Below, piece after piece: positions 25,192 to 37,151 of a stretch of DNA of 64,000 bases. The position numbers and the translations under genes are program-made. Under the pieces are notes generated by a model. It saw nothing but the letters and a program-made list of their open reading frames with translations, did not search any database and had not been told where the DNA came from. This DNA is from Hydnum rufescens UP504 (taxonomy: Eukaryota > Basidiomycota > Agaricomycetes > Cantharellales > Hydnaceae). Where the stretch lies: NCBI GenBank assembly GCA_014904985.1, contig MU128942.1, positions 124,001-188,000 of the forward strand, given 5' to 3'. How positions within the stretch are numbered: position 1 is the first letter of the stretch; each line of letters opens with the position of its first letter.

Positions 25192-27212
25192 CTAGGATTT
25201 CTTACCCTTCGAAAATGTCTCCGGGCTGTGTACCATGCGACGTCGACCCAGCTTCAAGTGCCACTCGTGCCTCGCCCTCTCCACCATTTCCTGCGTCATG
25301 TGTGACATCGCATTCACCTTTGCACGTCCCTTCTCACCATCAGAGGCCTCCAGATCACTTGTGCGTACGGTTCGCATGATCTGGCGGCTTATGAGACGAT
25401 CGACCGCGGGGTTTGTTTTAGGTATGAGGTGATGTGCTACAGAATTTTCATTACGGTTCGTTACAGCAATGTGTTGACGAAGGTCGAACGTTTGTCGTCG
25501 GACAACGGCTAAGTGAGCGCGCAGGTCGAATGATGATTGGTTCTCAACTTCAGGTTCTATATGTAAAGGAATATTATCAACTGGAAGGCACGAGCCATGT
25601 CAATATACTAACCACTTGGGGCTCCTTCACTAGGTTGTGACCCACCCTCAGGAGACTCAACTGAGTCCGAATTTTCGGGTTCACGCTCGGAGAGGACGCT
25701 GTCGAGGGCCGCCAGAAGTGCCCGCATGAACTCTGAATATTTCTGTTTGGTTCGAATAGACGACCGTTCGTGATACTGTAGCCACGCCATCAATCCGACG
25801 TCAGTCCAATCATCCGCCAGCCGGTATATGATTTTGAACATGGTGACGTTGACAGATACTGTGGGATGTGGCAGGGCACGTATGAGCTCGGCCGTTTCAG
25901 GTGTAATGTCGATCCCCGTTTCCCGAGGGCCCCGCAGGATTTCGACAATTTGTAAACGCAACCGTTCGGACTGATCTTTTTCATCCTGCAACGCAAGGTG
26001 TAAGAAATGCCGGGCGAGGATTTTGTTGCCCATTTTCGCAGCGTATTGAATGAGGTAGGTGTAAGTCTGTGAATTTGGCTGGGCCGGCTGCCGTTGTGGG
26101 AGAGTAATGTCAGAGGATGGTGGGGCGAGATATGGGTCGTCATCGTCTGCGTCCGCGTAACCGTAGGCCTGCGCCGGGGTGCGGATTTCTGGGAGGGGCG
26201 CAGTGAGGGTTTCAAATGCACTGACTATCTTGGACAAAGATGGCTCCCTCGCATCCCCAAGGAGCCGAATAATCGTGTTTAAAGTAGCAGTAGATACATG
26301 TGGGACAGTGGGATTGGCTCCAGATGCCACATGCTGTTGATATTTCGTCAGGAAACTTGCTGGGACAGAGTCAGGCTGGTCAAGGTCGACTCCATAGACC
26401 GACTCCAAGAGACGTTGGAATGCCTCGAGGGATCCAGTCGTACCAATAACCCGAGTGCATAAATCAAGAATGAAGGGGGTTGGGGTGATATTGCGCATCT
26501 GCATGTCCAACATAAGTTCATTGCATTTTTCTGCAATTAACGGATAAACGGCGGTGTGCCTTTTCGTTATAGTGGCTCCAAGAGCTATCTTCCGGGCGAA
26601 GCACAGCAACACGTATGAGTACGTTTGCGCATCAGGAGTGTGTCCAGCATCCAAAAGATCATCGAAAAGGTCCAGGGATCCTTGAACGTTCCCAACGGCG
26701 GCATAATGATTTAAAATAAGGTGATAATCCTTCTTATCCGCGGTATACCCGACCCGTCGTATGTTTTCCATCACGGCGGACGTACGATTTTCGTAGGGAT
26801 AGTATGCCGCAAGCGTTGGAGAGTGTTGCAAAGGGGTAGATGCTCGCTGGCGCGCTTCGCGGCGGACAGCAAAGGTGGATGGGATGCACCTCCGAAGGGC
26901 GCTTTGATGCACATGAAGCGGAATAGAATCTTTGTCGGGCAGCGAGCTGTCCATAAGCTCCTTATAAACGAGCCATGTCTGGTCGGGAGTCGCATTCTCG
27001 TGAGGCGAACCAATAATCTGCATCAGTTCACGGTATGCCCAATGCCTTTCATATCTAGGCCTTGTGGATGCTCCAGAAGTTGACGCAGGACTTTCGGGTT
27101 CAGCGGTGTCATCGACATCGTTTACATGCAAAGAAAACTGAGCATGGAATTCGCGAGTTATTAACCCATGTCCTAACTGGCGCCGTGTCAAGGACGAAAA
27201 GATGCAGAGCAT
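25192..27212 (-). CDS. Mitochondrial PPR-like (helical repeat) protein
   Basis: A 654-residue protein from two exons, 27212-25613 and 25556-25192, joined in phase. The N-terminus (MLCIFSSLTRRQLGHGLITR) is Arg/Ser/Leu-rich without acids and resembles a mitochondrial presequence. The middle has spaced helical pairs typical of pentatricopeptide repeats, for example DKKDYHLILNHYAAVGNVQ followed by DLFDDLLDAGHTPDAQTYS, and NSQTYTYLIQYAAKMGNK later. Such proteins bind organellar RNA in expression or stability roles. I do not recognise a specific orthologue. The start codon lies 3 bp from an in-frame ATG of the divergent ARP4 gene (see findings). Confidence 0.8.
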
Positions 27213-27278
27213 ATTATGTCATCGCCGGACGCAAATAGCCGATCTGATTCTACGCGTTTTTCGATAAACGCCTACAAA

Positions 27279-29081
27279 ATGACCTACGGTGGAGGTAGGC
27301 CTTTCCAACTGAAGGAGTCCCATTTGTTCGACATGTCTCTTTTGCAGATGAAGTTTCGGCCCTCGTAGTTGATATTGGCACATCTACAACCCGTGCGGGT
27401 TATGCTGGTGACGACACGCCTCGCACCGTGTTTTCCACGACCTACGGTTACACAGAGCAGGTCGTTCAGGATCCCAACTCTGGCGCTGAGGGTAAGCAAG
27501 CGAAGCTCCATGTTGGCGACCATGTAGCCGAGTGGAGACCCGGGATGCACACAGCTAATCCAATGCGAGAGGGATTGAGTAAATATGGTCTCCTCCTATC
27601 GAATAGTTCGTCCTAATGGCCATGTTCTCTTCCTTTCCTAGTACACGACTTTACAGCTATTCCATCAATTATTTCCCATGCGATAATTCACAACATGCAG
27701 TGTAATCCTCCAGATCATCCTATCCTCGTGACAGAACCACCCTGGAATACTGCAGAAAATCGTAAACGCATGGCGGAGATAATTTTTGAAGAGTTTAAGG
27801 CCCCCGCATTCTATATCTCAAACACTGCCGTCCTGAGCTCGTCAGTGATCTTCGACCTTGCACTAATCATACCGACTGATTTCATGTCAAGATTTGCATC
27901 AGGGAAGGGGACCTCTCTAGTTATAGATGTCGGCAAAGGAATGGCAAGCGTGACACCCATTTCCGATGGCTTTGTACTCCGCAAAGGTAAATGGTTGGCC
28001 CCAATTGCGATCGATCTTAGAGCATGAGCTGAGCCGGCCAAATTCCAGGAATGTCGTATTCCCCCCTTCCACCCCACGTACACTATACCGCAGATCGAAT
28101 ACTAACACAACCGACAAATAACCCGCCGAATCCTCGACCGGGCATATCACTTGTACCACACCAGCTCATCGCATCGAAAAGGGTATAGCGATTGTCCCCA
28201 TATCTTTTCAATCTATTCACTGGACTTTCATGTAGCCGGTCGAGCCTAGTAGACTACCTATGGTCACCCTTCGGGAAGACCGCATCCAACAGACGACGGA
28301 TAGCTGGCGTCAGTGGGCTCTAGACCGAGAAGTAGACGAATGGCTTGCCGCTTGTGGTGCCATTATTGAAACTGGATGGTCTGATCAGTCAGTTTCTCCT
28401 TTGCCTTCGAGTTAGTTGAATTACCCCCTCATGCTTCACGATTCCAGCGCAGCCAGTGCCAGACCACCGCGGCACTATGAGTTCCCTACTGGTTATAACC
28501 TCCTTTTCGGTTCGGAACGATTGATCCCTGGAGAAATGTATTTCAAGCCTCCTGCCCAGGCTGTGAGCGACTATGTATTCCTTGCCCCCCCCTGGTGTTG
28601 ACCTAATTCGTCGCTAGAATCCAAACTTGCCCCATGCGAAGACGCTCACAGACCTCATCTCCCATACAATGGCGAATGTCGAGCCAGATCTCCGACCCGC
28701 TCTCCTCGGAAATGTCGTGCTAACCGGTGGCGGTACTATGATGCAAGGAATGAGTGATCGCATCAATAACGAACTCCAGAAACAATTCCCCGCCGTTGGT
28801 GTTTACACCTGTCTCCATGTGTGCTAATGACCTACACTCCACTTTCATAGCAAAAGATAAGAATACATGCACCAGGCAATCCTACAGAACGGAAATATGC
28901 CGGGTGGCTCGGTGGGAGTGTGCTTGCCAGCCTTGGGACTTTCCATCAGCTGTGGATAAGCGCGGAAGAGTGGCAGGTGCGGCACTTTCTCAGCAGTATT
29001 TGTTTCTCCATGGAGAAATGACATCTTTGATGTGTTACACAGGAACATGGGAATGCGATTGTCATGCAAAGGTGTAAATAG
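27279..29081 (+). CDS. ARP4: Actin-related protein 4 (chromatin remodelling subunit)
   Basis: Nuclear actin-related protein, a shared subunit of NuA4 histone acetyltransferase and the SWR1 and INO80 remodellers. The exon chain reads [76 protein letters not shown], a family-typical [98 protein letters not shown] and ends QRCK. About nine short introns and no frame breaks. The start at 27279 gives the family N-terminus MxYGGDE; an in-frame ATG at 27216 would add 21 residues and almost touches the neighbouring gene. Confidence 0.95.
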
Positions 29082-29579
29082 TCACTTGTCATTAATATTG
29101 TCACCGTGTATTGTACTTATGCCCAATCTATGTATTTCGTGTCTACCCTCCTGCGTGAACCAGACATTGATTATATATCGACAGTCCGATGTGGGGGGAG
29201 ATACTGTCCGATTTCGACCGCAGGTTCATCGATAAGGAAATCCATTTTAGAAAATCCCCATCTGGCCCCGATAAGGCTCGGAGCGGGTCAGAACAGAAAA
29301 AAGTCGCTGTGACCTGTGACCGAACCTATGGTCGAAATAGGACAGTAGCCAGAACGCTCGAAGCAACACTAGTTCAAAGGGTAATTTAAAAACAAAGGAG
29401 AGCCGGAAGAATACGTAATCTTACATATTGTAGGATGAGTCGAGGACCGCCCAGGCGCGTCATAACTACTTGTAGGCACCGCGGAGCAGACCACCATTGT
29501 GTGCCACAGCCACATGATTATGTCATGGGCTCCGGAAGCACGATTATAATCTTACTAGTCGAACGACACTTGGAATCAG
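29082..29579. other. Intergenic region between ARP4 and riboflavin kinase
   Basis: About 500 bp between tandem plus-strand genes. No coding frame supported. It should hold the ARP4 3' end and the riboflavin kinase promoter. Confidence 0.5.
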
Positions 29580-30339
29580 ATGTCGGATATTGCGAGTGCG
29601 ACACTTCCCCAAGCCCCTGCTATGAGCACGGAGGATTTTCGTCTAGGAAGGCCTTCGATCGTGGGACCAGACGTTCCAGAAGAGCCGTTCCCGATCCGAT
29701 TATCAGGTTCAGTGCAGCGCGGTTTTGGGCGTGGAGGAAGGGACTTGGGCATTCACACAGGTGTGCCACAGCTGCCTTTATAATCCGATCCATACACCTC
29801 AATCTCACTCATCTCGCAAGCCAATCTGCCCGAAGATGCATTAGACCCAATCACCTCGGTTGCAAAGACAGGGATCTACTTTGGGTTTGCCCAGCTCTCC
29901 GAAAAACACGAAGGAGAGGAACCACGAGCCACGTTTGAGAAGGATGATTTAAAGGTTTGGCCTATGGTCATGAGCCTTGGCTGGAACCCGTACTATAAGA
30001 ATGAAAAATTAACAGCCGTAGGTCTTCCATGGTGTTTCCTGATGCACAGTAAAAATGTTGATTGGTCCACAGGAAGTGCATATCCTGCACAGGTTTCCAA
30101 CAGACTTCTACGGCCACTACCTGAATGTTGTTGTTCTCGGGTATATACGGCCAGAACTCGATTACACCTCCCGAGGTCAGACGCCTCCTTTGGGCTTATT
30201 GTTATCGGCTGACCGGGGATTTTCAGAGAGCCTTATAGAAGACATACACACCGATATTAGAGTTGCCCTCAACTCTCTTGATCGTCCTGGATATCAAGTT
30301 TTCGCATCAGACCTCATTAGAAACCCTCCCCACTTGTAA
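29580..30339 (+). CDS. FMN1: Riboflavin kinase
   Basis: ATP:riboflavin 5'-phosphotransferase, making FMN. Four exons (29580-29760, 29821-30017, 30073-30175, 30227-30339) join in phase to 197 residues, in the normal range for the eukaryotic enzyme. Diagnostic segments are [20 protein letters not shown] with GIHTANLP (the nucleotide and flavin site region), [48 protein letters not shown] and [10 protein letters not shown], followed by [10 protein letters not shown]. Complete, with no frame breaks. Cytosolic or mitochondrial location cannot be read from the sequence. FMN from this enzyme is a precursor of the FAD used by the MET10 product nearby, but co-location is probably coincidental. Confidence 0.95.
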
Positions 30340-31027
30340 TATACCGCCATATCCATCTTGTATTTACATACCCCCAGCATCCTCTTCTGGAAATCTCGAT
30401 GGGGCTTCCCACATATGTCCTACTATTTTGTCGCCCCGCCTTGTGAGGAGCAGGTTTGTGTTCTTGAGCGGCAAACCTGATTATACTCTGGGCTATCCTA
30501 TACGCGCGCATCTCGCTAGTAATGACTGAAGCCCGGAATCCTACGATGTTCTCGACGGCCCGCTTCCTGTGGAATCTCTCGCTGTCCGAGAATTGCACTA
30601 TATGGGGTCCGATCTCATGAACTTTATGAAATGGCCGTTACATTCGCACCAGTCTGATCTCCAGGATCACTACGGCACAACGGCACATTCAGTGGCATCT
30701 ACGCGTCAGTGCTGGCAGGATCCGATGACATCCAATATTCCATCACGATGCTCGCACATGCCGGGATGCAGTTACATTCTGTCCCTCAGTGGCGGCGATA
30801 GATCCGCATTTAGAGTGTATGGGCAAGATAGGACATGACCTATGCTCTGAATGAATGTCTGCCATCCGCACCTCTGACGTTGAGCCCCTGGGGCTTGGAA
30901 GTCACGAAAAAGGGAGGCGTGTGCCTGAGTGGACCAAGATATTCTGGCAGGAAATCAGTTTTACAGTAGCGCCCTCGCCGGTGTGACAGGACGTGACACC
31001 GTGACTTCGGCGCAAAAATTGTTACGA
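30340..31027. other. Intergenic region, possible remnant coding
   Basis: About 690 bp with no gene I can support. A short frame from the ATG at 30524 (MTEARNPTMFSTARFLWNLS) is broken after about 32 codons, and a longer open stretch at 30569-30838 has no recognisable domain. Confidence 0.35.
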
Positions 31028-31725
31028 ATGGCCAAGTCGACGCGCTCAAAGGCAAAGCGATCATTCCGCCGTGATAAGCGTGAGCGCGAGGATAGCGTCT
31101 TCTTCATCAATGATGCTGCCCGTCTTGCACGTCTTTCCGCTAAACTGCGCTCAAAATTCGCAGACGGTGCAGTAGCAGGCAGTGATGCGGCAGCTGGTCC
31201 TGCAGGTTGGTATGCGTTTGTGCTGTTTGGTCTCATCGATCCGTATGCCCCTGTCATTAATGCATGAAAGCTTGGTGTCGTCATGATTCCGCATCTACGC
31301 CCTCAGTCTTCGTCTTCCACCTTTTGTCTTTCACGTCATGGTCTCATGCCTTCCCTATGCTGAGGCTCTTTCGTGATTGCTCTTCCAGATGGAGAATTGG
31401 CCAGCGGCGAGCCTCAGACTGAAGAGGGTATCAGTGAAGCAGAGGGTGCTGGAGGTTCGCCAAGCACTGCCACGCTAGTTGCAAAAAGAAACCGTCGTCT
31501 CACATCTCTCCTTCCACCCCATTGTTTGATGATTGAATAGACTCCATAGTTGTGGATGCCGAAGCACCCGCAAAAATCTCAACACACGGGCCGCGATCGT
31601 CTCGTCGAGCCTCTTGGCGATTGTCCAAAGGAATGAGCGCCCGACCTAAACGTGCAGATACACTCAATAAACAGGGAACGGTTCCAGGGCGCAGAAAACC
31701 GGGGCGGAGTCATCGAAGAAGATGA
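31028..31725 (+). CDS. DUF2423 / YBL028C-like nucleolar protein
   Basis: A small very basic protein starting MAKSTRSKAKRSFRRDKRE and continuing AARLARLSAKLRS, the diagnostic N-terminus of the DUF2423 (UPF0642, yeast YBL028C) family linked to ribosome biogenesis. Exon 1 is 31028-31205, exon 2 starts at 31389 (DGELASGEPQTEEG), and exon 3, from about 31541 or 31550, ends in a basic tail (SARPKRADTLNKQG, then RRKPGRSHRRR) with TGA at 31723. The exact second intron is uncertain because two acceptors 9 bp apart are possible. Function is inferred from the family only. Confidence 0.85.
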
Positions 31726-33261
31726 CCGGACTAGGTCAGGTTGGTGGCGATATTATCTGCTTTGCATTCTCCCTCATATTTCATGCTGGGAAATATAGCC
31801 CGGCATTATTTTGGTTGGGGATGGGATGCGTGGTATCTCTGAAAAAGTACATGTATGGTAATGGGTGGCGAATGAGAGATTCTGGCCAAATGAAAGGCAG
31901 GAAGTATTGGTTACATTATCATGAGATGTACTCTTGGGTTGCTCACGTTAGTCTCAAGTCCAGCCTACACTGATGAGTGCCGGGGTAGAAATTCTGACCA
32001 TTGATGACCGATCTACCCTAAGGCGAGCACAAAATCTGGATATTCGGTGTCGACGATATCCCGCATCTGAAACTCTCACCTGAGGGTGCGGAAGCAGAAA
32101 TGACCACCGGTCACTGAATCACCTCAATTATCTCCACCATTTCAAGCCATAGCAGCTTGGTTCTAGGTCTTATTTGTTTACATTGATGAGAACTACAACT
32201 GTACCAAAATTGGTGTCAATCTGTTCAACTGCTGTTTTGTAGTGCAGGGAAAAGCATGTTTTCTTAAAATGCACAAAATCTCTGTCAGCTGCTACAACAT
32301 CACATGAAGACCCAGCTATGGTTTTTTCTCCAATCTTGCACCAGAAATACAACTGACTAATTATCTCAAGATGTCTAATTCCATGGCCAATCTAGGTAGC
32401 TGCTCTGTGCGTGACCAGGGGGTGCGGAAGCAAATTCAAGAACCAGCGGGAATTTCAGCGCTTTGGACACAGGCTACGGGGCTTGCAACATCTGGGAAAC
32501 TGTCGGAATATACATGGAATCATGTTTTAATTACATTCCGATGGACAGCATAGAAAAATAACCCCATACCATTGCTCTGGAAAGTGTTTCACTGAGTGGT
32601 AGAGCGATAAAACAAGTATCAAAATGGTGCAACAGAACATCTCTCACAAAATCAGTTGGATCACTTTGAAATTGGGTACATGGGTAGATAGGATGTCCTC
32701 CTACAAGATAGTAATAAAAAACAATTGGAAGATGATGTTGTGGTGTCAGCGGCGAGGTTCAGGGAAGTGTGATTCAGTGACCGGTCACTTGTGTTGTTCA
32801 CGAATACGGCTTCGGGCTATGCTTGAGGTCTAGTGAGCGTTAAGATTCAATCTTGCAGGTGCCCTTAGTGCTCCAGGGTATTTCCATTTTTCAATACGAT
32901 TCTGAAATCAGAGCCTTCGAGGGTAGGCCGAATTAGGTGCATGATCGATAAGCCTTCAGCGGGCCTATCGATGGCCTTGTAACTATGCAAATGGGAAATT
33001 ATAGCCTCATGTTCTAACGAGGCTCTCACATGAGCGTGCCATAAATGGTTAAGGAAACGTATCCTCGTGGCTCGCCACAATCGATCATCGATGAGACAAA
33101 CGATGTGGGAAGATCCGATTTCATTTCGGAATTCTCCGTAGTATTCTTTTGTTCGAATGGAGGTGACATAAATACAGAGCTACGCCTCACCTAGAGGCGC
33201 CCGTCAAGGTGAACAGTTTTTTTCGATTACCACGTCCCCGATTCTGAATTTTTCTAAAGCG
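31726..33261. other. Gene-free region containing a TIR element
   Basis: Outside the inverted-repeat element at 32106-32785 I see no supported gene. A GGGTGCGGAAGCA motif occurs both just outside the left inverted repeat (about 32085) and inside the element (about 32421). Confidence 0.4.
32106..32785. mobile_element. Putative non-autonomous DNA element with 17 bp TIRs
   Basis: The sequence ACCGGTCACTGAATCAC at 32106-32122 recurs as an exact inverted copy at 32769-32785, bounding about 680 bp. The interior is more AT-rich than the flanks, and its only open frames are short (up to about 60 codons, for example minus-strand 32352-32170), with no transposase recognised. This is the structure of a MITE or decayed transposon. 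I could not see a clear target-site duplication, which limits confidence. Confidence 0.5.
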
Positions 33262-34516
33262 ATGTCGAGAGGGACTTTTAAGAAATTCTACAAATTGACC
33301 TCTGGGCCAACCCCCCCGCAGTCCGATGAGGAGACTTCTTCAGATACGAGTGAATCAGTACGTGATCCACTCCCCGATCGCATGGATCTGCCCGTTAGTG
33401 ATTTGAATATAGTTCTCATTTTCTCGAAGCGTACCTTGGGATATCATGTGTGCAATCATCGCGCATCTCGATTTCGAGACGTTGCAAGTCATGAGTTTGG
33501 TCGCCCAGGACCATCACCAGGAATGCGCAAAATATCTGTGGAGAAACTTCACCATATCTGTGGGGAAGGGATATCAGGCCACAGAGGAAGCCGCTCGAAA
33601 GCATATCGATCACTCAGCCGCAGCCCTATTCTCTCGGGAGCACATGAAATGGCTTCGCGGCCTTGATATCTACATAGGGACCCCCCTCGGGAGAGAAAAC
33701 AACCCTTTAGTTGAAGCGAGTATTCAACAAATTTCAACATTGCTACAAAAAGCTACGGGGCTCCAACAATTCGACTTCAGCGCTTATCACCATCAGCACC
33801 GGTTTCTCCATCTGTTCTCGACCGTTAGTTTTGCCCCTAATCTATCCGAGTTCTCCTCGCGATTTGGCAGTTTTCGAGTGGGCAATGCCTTGGATATGTT
33901 TTGGAGGACACATCCGAACCTTCGATCGGTAGAATGGGACGGACATGGGGAATTACCAACAGCTCATTTGCCCGTATTACACACCCTTCGCATTCAATTC
34001 GGTCATCAGGCAACGATCCTCCAAGGGAATCCGGTTAGAGATCTGCATATCCATGCTCTCCTTGATCGCGACTGCTCGACGTTGATGGAAAATATCCGCG
34101 CTTCGCCTTCCCAAGGCACCATGGTTCTCCTCACCGCGACCCTGTGCGACAATCCCGCAAGCGCTTTTGCGTATACTATCGTCTTGAAGCATCTTCCGAA
34201 TTTACGGAACATTACGCTCATACATGTTACGATGCCCGACAAGCCGGATCGCGATAAAGCCTTGTACGTTCTAAGCACATTGAGGCGCCTCGAAGTTGTG
34301 GAATGGGGGGCGAGCAATTTTCAATTGCCTGAAGAAGAGTACGACGATGTCAAGGACGACTTTTTCCGCGCCTGCTCAGAGTCATGCCACCACCTGCGCA
34401 AGGCCACGTTGCATCTCTACGAAGACTTTCCACTTGTATTCGTCCGCGAGAGTTTCCATTCGCCGTGGGTTAGGAAGCCTTATGAGTGCCACAAGATTGA
34501 ACGGCGATTTGCTTAA
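33262..34516 (+). CDS. F-box-like protein
   Basis: About 400 residues. Exon 1 (from ATG 33262) encodes a Ser/Asp/Glu-rich N-terminus ending near MDLP. After a short intron (donor GTTAGT around 33393) the protein continues PWDIMCAIIAHLDFETLQVM then SLVAQDHHQECAKYLWRNF, an F-box-like helix set, followed by Leu-rich segments (for example HLPVLHTLRIQF, LKHLPNLRNITLIHVT, LSTLRRLEVVEWG) resembling irregular leucine-rich repeats. Large expanded families of such proteins are common in Agaricomycetes; by analogy it would be an SCF ubiquitin-ligase adaptor. The phase of the first intron does not fit perfectly, and one base in the CCC before the donor may be missing. Confidence 0.65.
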
Positions 34517-34696
34517 GCATTTCCCAGTGATGTGTCTTCTATATCTTGTAAGTAAGGCCACCGCTATCTTCCGTGAGGCGGCTGAATACCGACATTCCAT
34601 CGAAGTCTATCATCTTATTCGAGCTTCGATTCGTTCCCAAAGCCACATTACATTCGTGAACATGTTATATACTACATACAATTTTGATATACAAAT

Positions 34697-36667
34697 TCAA
34701 CTCCAAGGAACATTTTGGGGGGCAGACACTTCATAAGCAAGATTGATATCCAATTCCTCCCCCACATCGGTACATACCCATTCGATGATGCCGTCACCTT
34801 TGGGACCCCCGGTGCCATCCTCTTTCTTCTGCGCCCATCGTGCCACGATGCCGTCGTTGATCTGTGCTCGAGAGACAAACGGAGTGGACTGGTTCGTAGA
34901 AGAGGGGTCCATTGGACCTATCTGCTTCTCGTTCGGATCGATAAGGAGAACCTTAATCCGCGCATTTTCGCTAGTGGGGACCTGGTCCTTGACGATCAGT
35001 CGCGAAATTGCAGTGGGGCGGGTGTTCTTTATGGAGATTCGTTGCCGGTGGGCCGTAACGTCCATCTTCTGTGATCTCGACAACAGGGAGCCCCCTGTGG
35101 TGGAAACGCTTTTCTTTTGTGGGTGATACGTGATACGAAGAGAAGGATCCACCCCAAGGGAGCATGAGAACGTTTCTTGAGGACTGACACTGGGGATCAA
35201 CGACTTGGAAACGAAGTTACCATCCATAAAGACGTTGCTCGGACCTGAAGAGAGTGGGAGTTTACAAAGGAAACATGATAACGCGAAGTATTAAAGACGG
35301 AACATACCGCGGATCAACAAGAAGTCGCTGGTGTTTTTGATTCGACATTTTAAGTACGCGGATGTCGCTTTTCTGGGAACAGTGACCCATTCAAATTCTG
35401 CCGCCAGATCCAATGCCTGATTCCGAAGTCTACTCGGTCGGTGCAACATGTGAGACAAGAAGGCCGTGCACATACCACAATAGACACTTTATGAGACAGG
35501 TCGTCGGATGGAATAGTCGATTGGCCTTCGATGTGGAACACTGAGCTCACGGCCCCTTCTTGAACCACCACAGCTCGAGGCCTTGAGCGAAATGACTTGA
35601 AACCTATATGAGATGTCTCCACAGCCTCGTCCGCATCGTCCTCCACTGAAGACAGGCTTAGCGCCGCATTCTTGGCCTTACCGGCCCAGCAGAGGTGGAA
35701 TAGAACATCGCCCGGCCTGGGAAAGTGGGTGCGATACGCCAGGGTACAAGTTCAGGTATCTCACTCCCAATCAGTGGCGCTGCAGTACTGAGAATCAGGG
35801 CCACACCGTTCCAATCTTCGCCAGTGTGCTGTGTGATCGAGGCCCGATATTGGAGAGATATCGTAGGGGATTCAGCTTTCTTGGAAGCGAAATGTGAATC
35901 TACACTGGCGCGAACATCGTATAAACTAGACCAAGAAGCGCCGTAGACAGCTGTACAATATTCACAAATTATGCCCCCTAACCAGAGGTTTGAGATCAAT
36001 ACTTCCGCACCATATATGAGGATCAGTTGAGCAGGGCCCCGTTCTTCGGAGAGCACGGTAACCGTCACACTTGAAGCTTTCTTGGCCTGTATTTCCGAGT
36101 TTGTGCGTTTGCGTGCGTCATCGAGCTCTTTGGAGAGCGATTTATATTCTTTGTCCAGAGCCGCTCGTTCTTCATAGATACTGCGATTTGTGGTCCTGTG
36201 AAGATCAAGGAAACTAGCGAGCTGTGACGCATTCGCGTATTGGCTAGACAAGGTGTCAGAGTAAGATGAGAGGACCTTCTCCTGTTTGGTGAGAAAGGCA
36301 CGGCGAGATTCGACAGCGGCAACACGCTCTTCAAGGCTACTGATTGCACCATCCTCATCAACGTTTTGGGGAGAACCTGGCGGGGCGTAGACCACATCAA
36401 AAACAGTGAGTGACTGGGAAGCACTCGTAGTCTCTGTCTCGACACGAATAGAGTCTGATTCGAGAGAGGCAGGCAGTCGTGAAACGACCGCCTCATTTTG
36501 CCCGGCCTGCAATGCAGAGTTGAGTGCGCAGGATCTAGCGGCACAGCCGAACACGCTCTGACCTGCAACTCCACAGGAAACTTTCGTCTGATTACTGCGC
36601 GGTCGCCGTAGACCGTGACTTGCTCAATATCGTGTTCGGGGGCATTGATTTTGATAGCGTTTGCCAT
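34697..36667 (-). CDS. DUF4139/DUF4140 (mucoidy inhibitor A-like) protein
   Basis: Starts at ATG 36667 (MANAIKINAPEHDIEQVTVY, GDRAVIRRKFPVEL), the usual DUF4140 N-terminus. A coiled-coil follows (EERVAAVESRRAFLTKQEKV, then EERAALDKEYKSLSKELDD), and then the DUF4139 beta-rich region: YTAVYGASW, SLYDVRASVD, ISLQYRASITQHTGEDW, followed by ALDLAAEFEWVTVPRKA, FLLIRG, NVFMDGNFVSKSLIPSVSP, FSCSLGVDPSLRITYHP and a C-terminal beta domain ending NVPWS. Bacterial members affect mucoidy and eukaryotic members are uncharacterised. No signal peptide. About 590 residues from at least five exons. Confidence 0.85.
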
Positions 36668-37151
36668 GAACGTGGTGGGTGACAGGCAACACGACTCTGA
36701 TCCAGAATTTGCAATGTAGTCATATCACGTGATGTGGCACCTGTTGCGTCACCACTCGTCACCAGTATGCTCATGCAATACTTACTATCTACTATCTAGC
36801 TCGATTGGGACTGGTGGTACCATAGTGAGATAGATAATATTGCGAGAGAGTCCCTGGTGAGTTGCCACTGCTATTAAGGCTCACTATACAGGAGCATGAA
36901 ATCTTTGTTGCACTACTGTAGCGTGCTAGCAGCCTTCGGCGTCAATTCACCCTGGGATCGTACTCGCCATGACAAGATATAAGGGAGGATCATATGTATT
37001 ATGAATTAGTGGTTGAAATGTGAAATGGCACGATGGTAATCGAGAAATTTGCGTCTCAGAGGCGTAGCAGGTGTGAATATGGGGCCCAATCTACATGGTT
37101 TGATGTGAGCCCAATGCTCTGAGGCACATTAATTATCTTGCACTTCTACAA
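36668..37151. other. Intergenic region
   Basis: About 480 bp between the 5' end of the DUF4139 gene and the 3' end of the CK1-like kinase. No coding frame supported. Confidence 0.5.
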
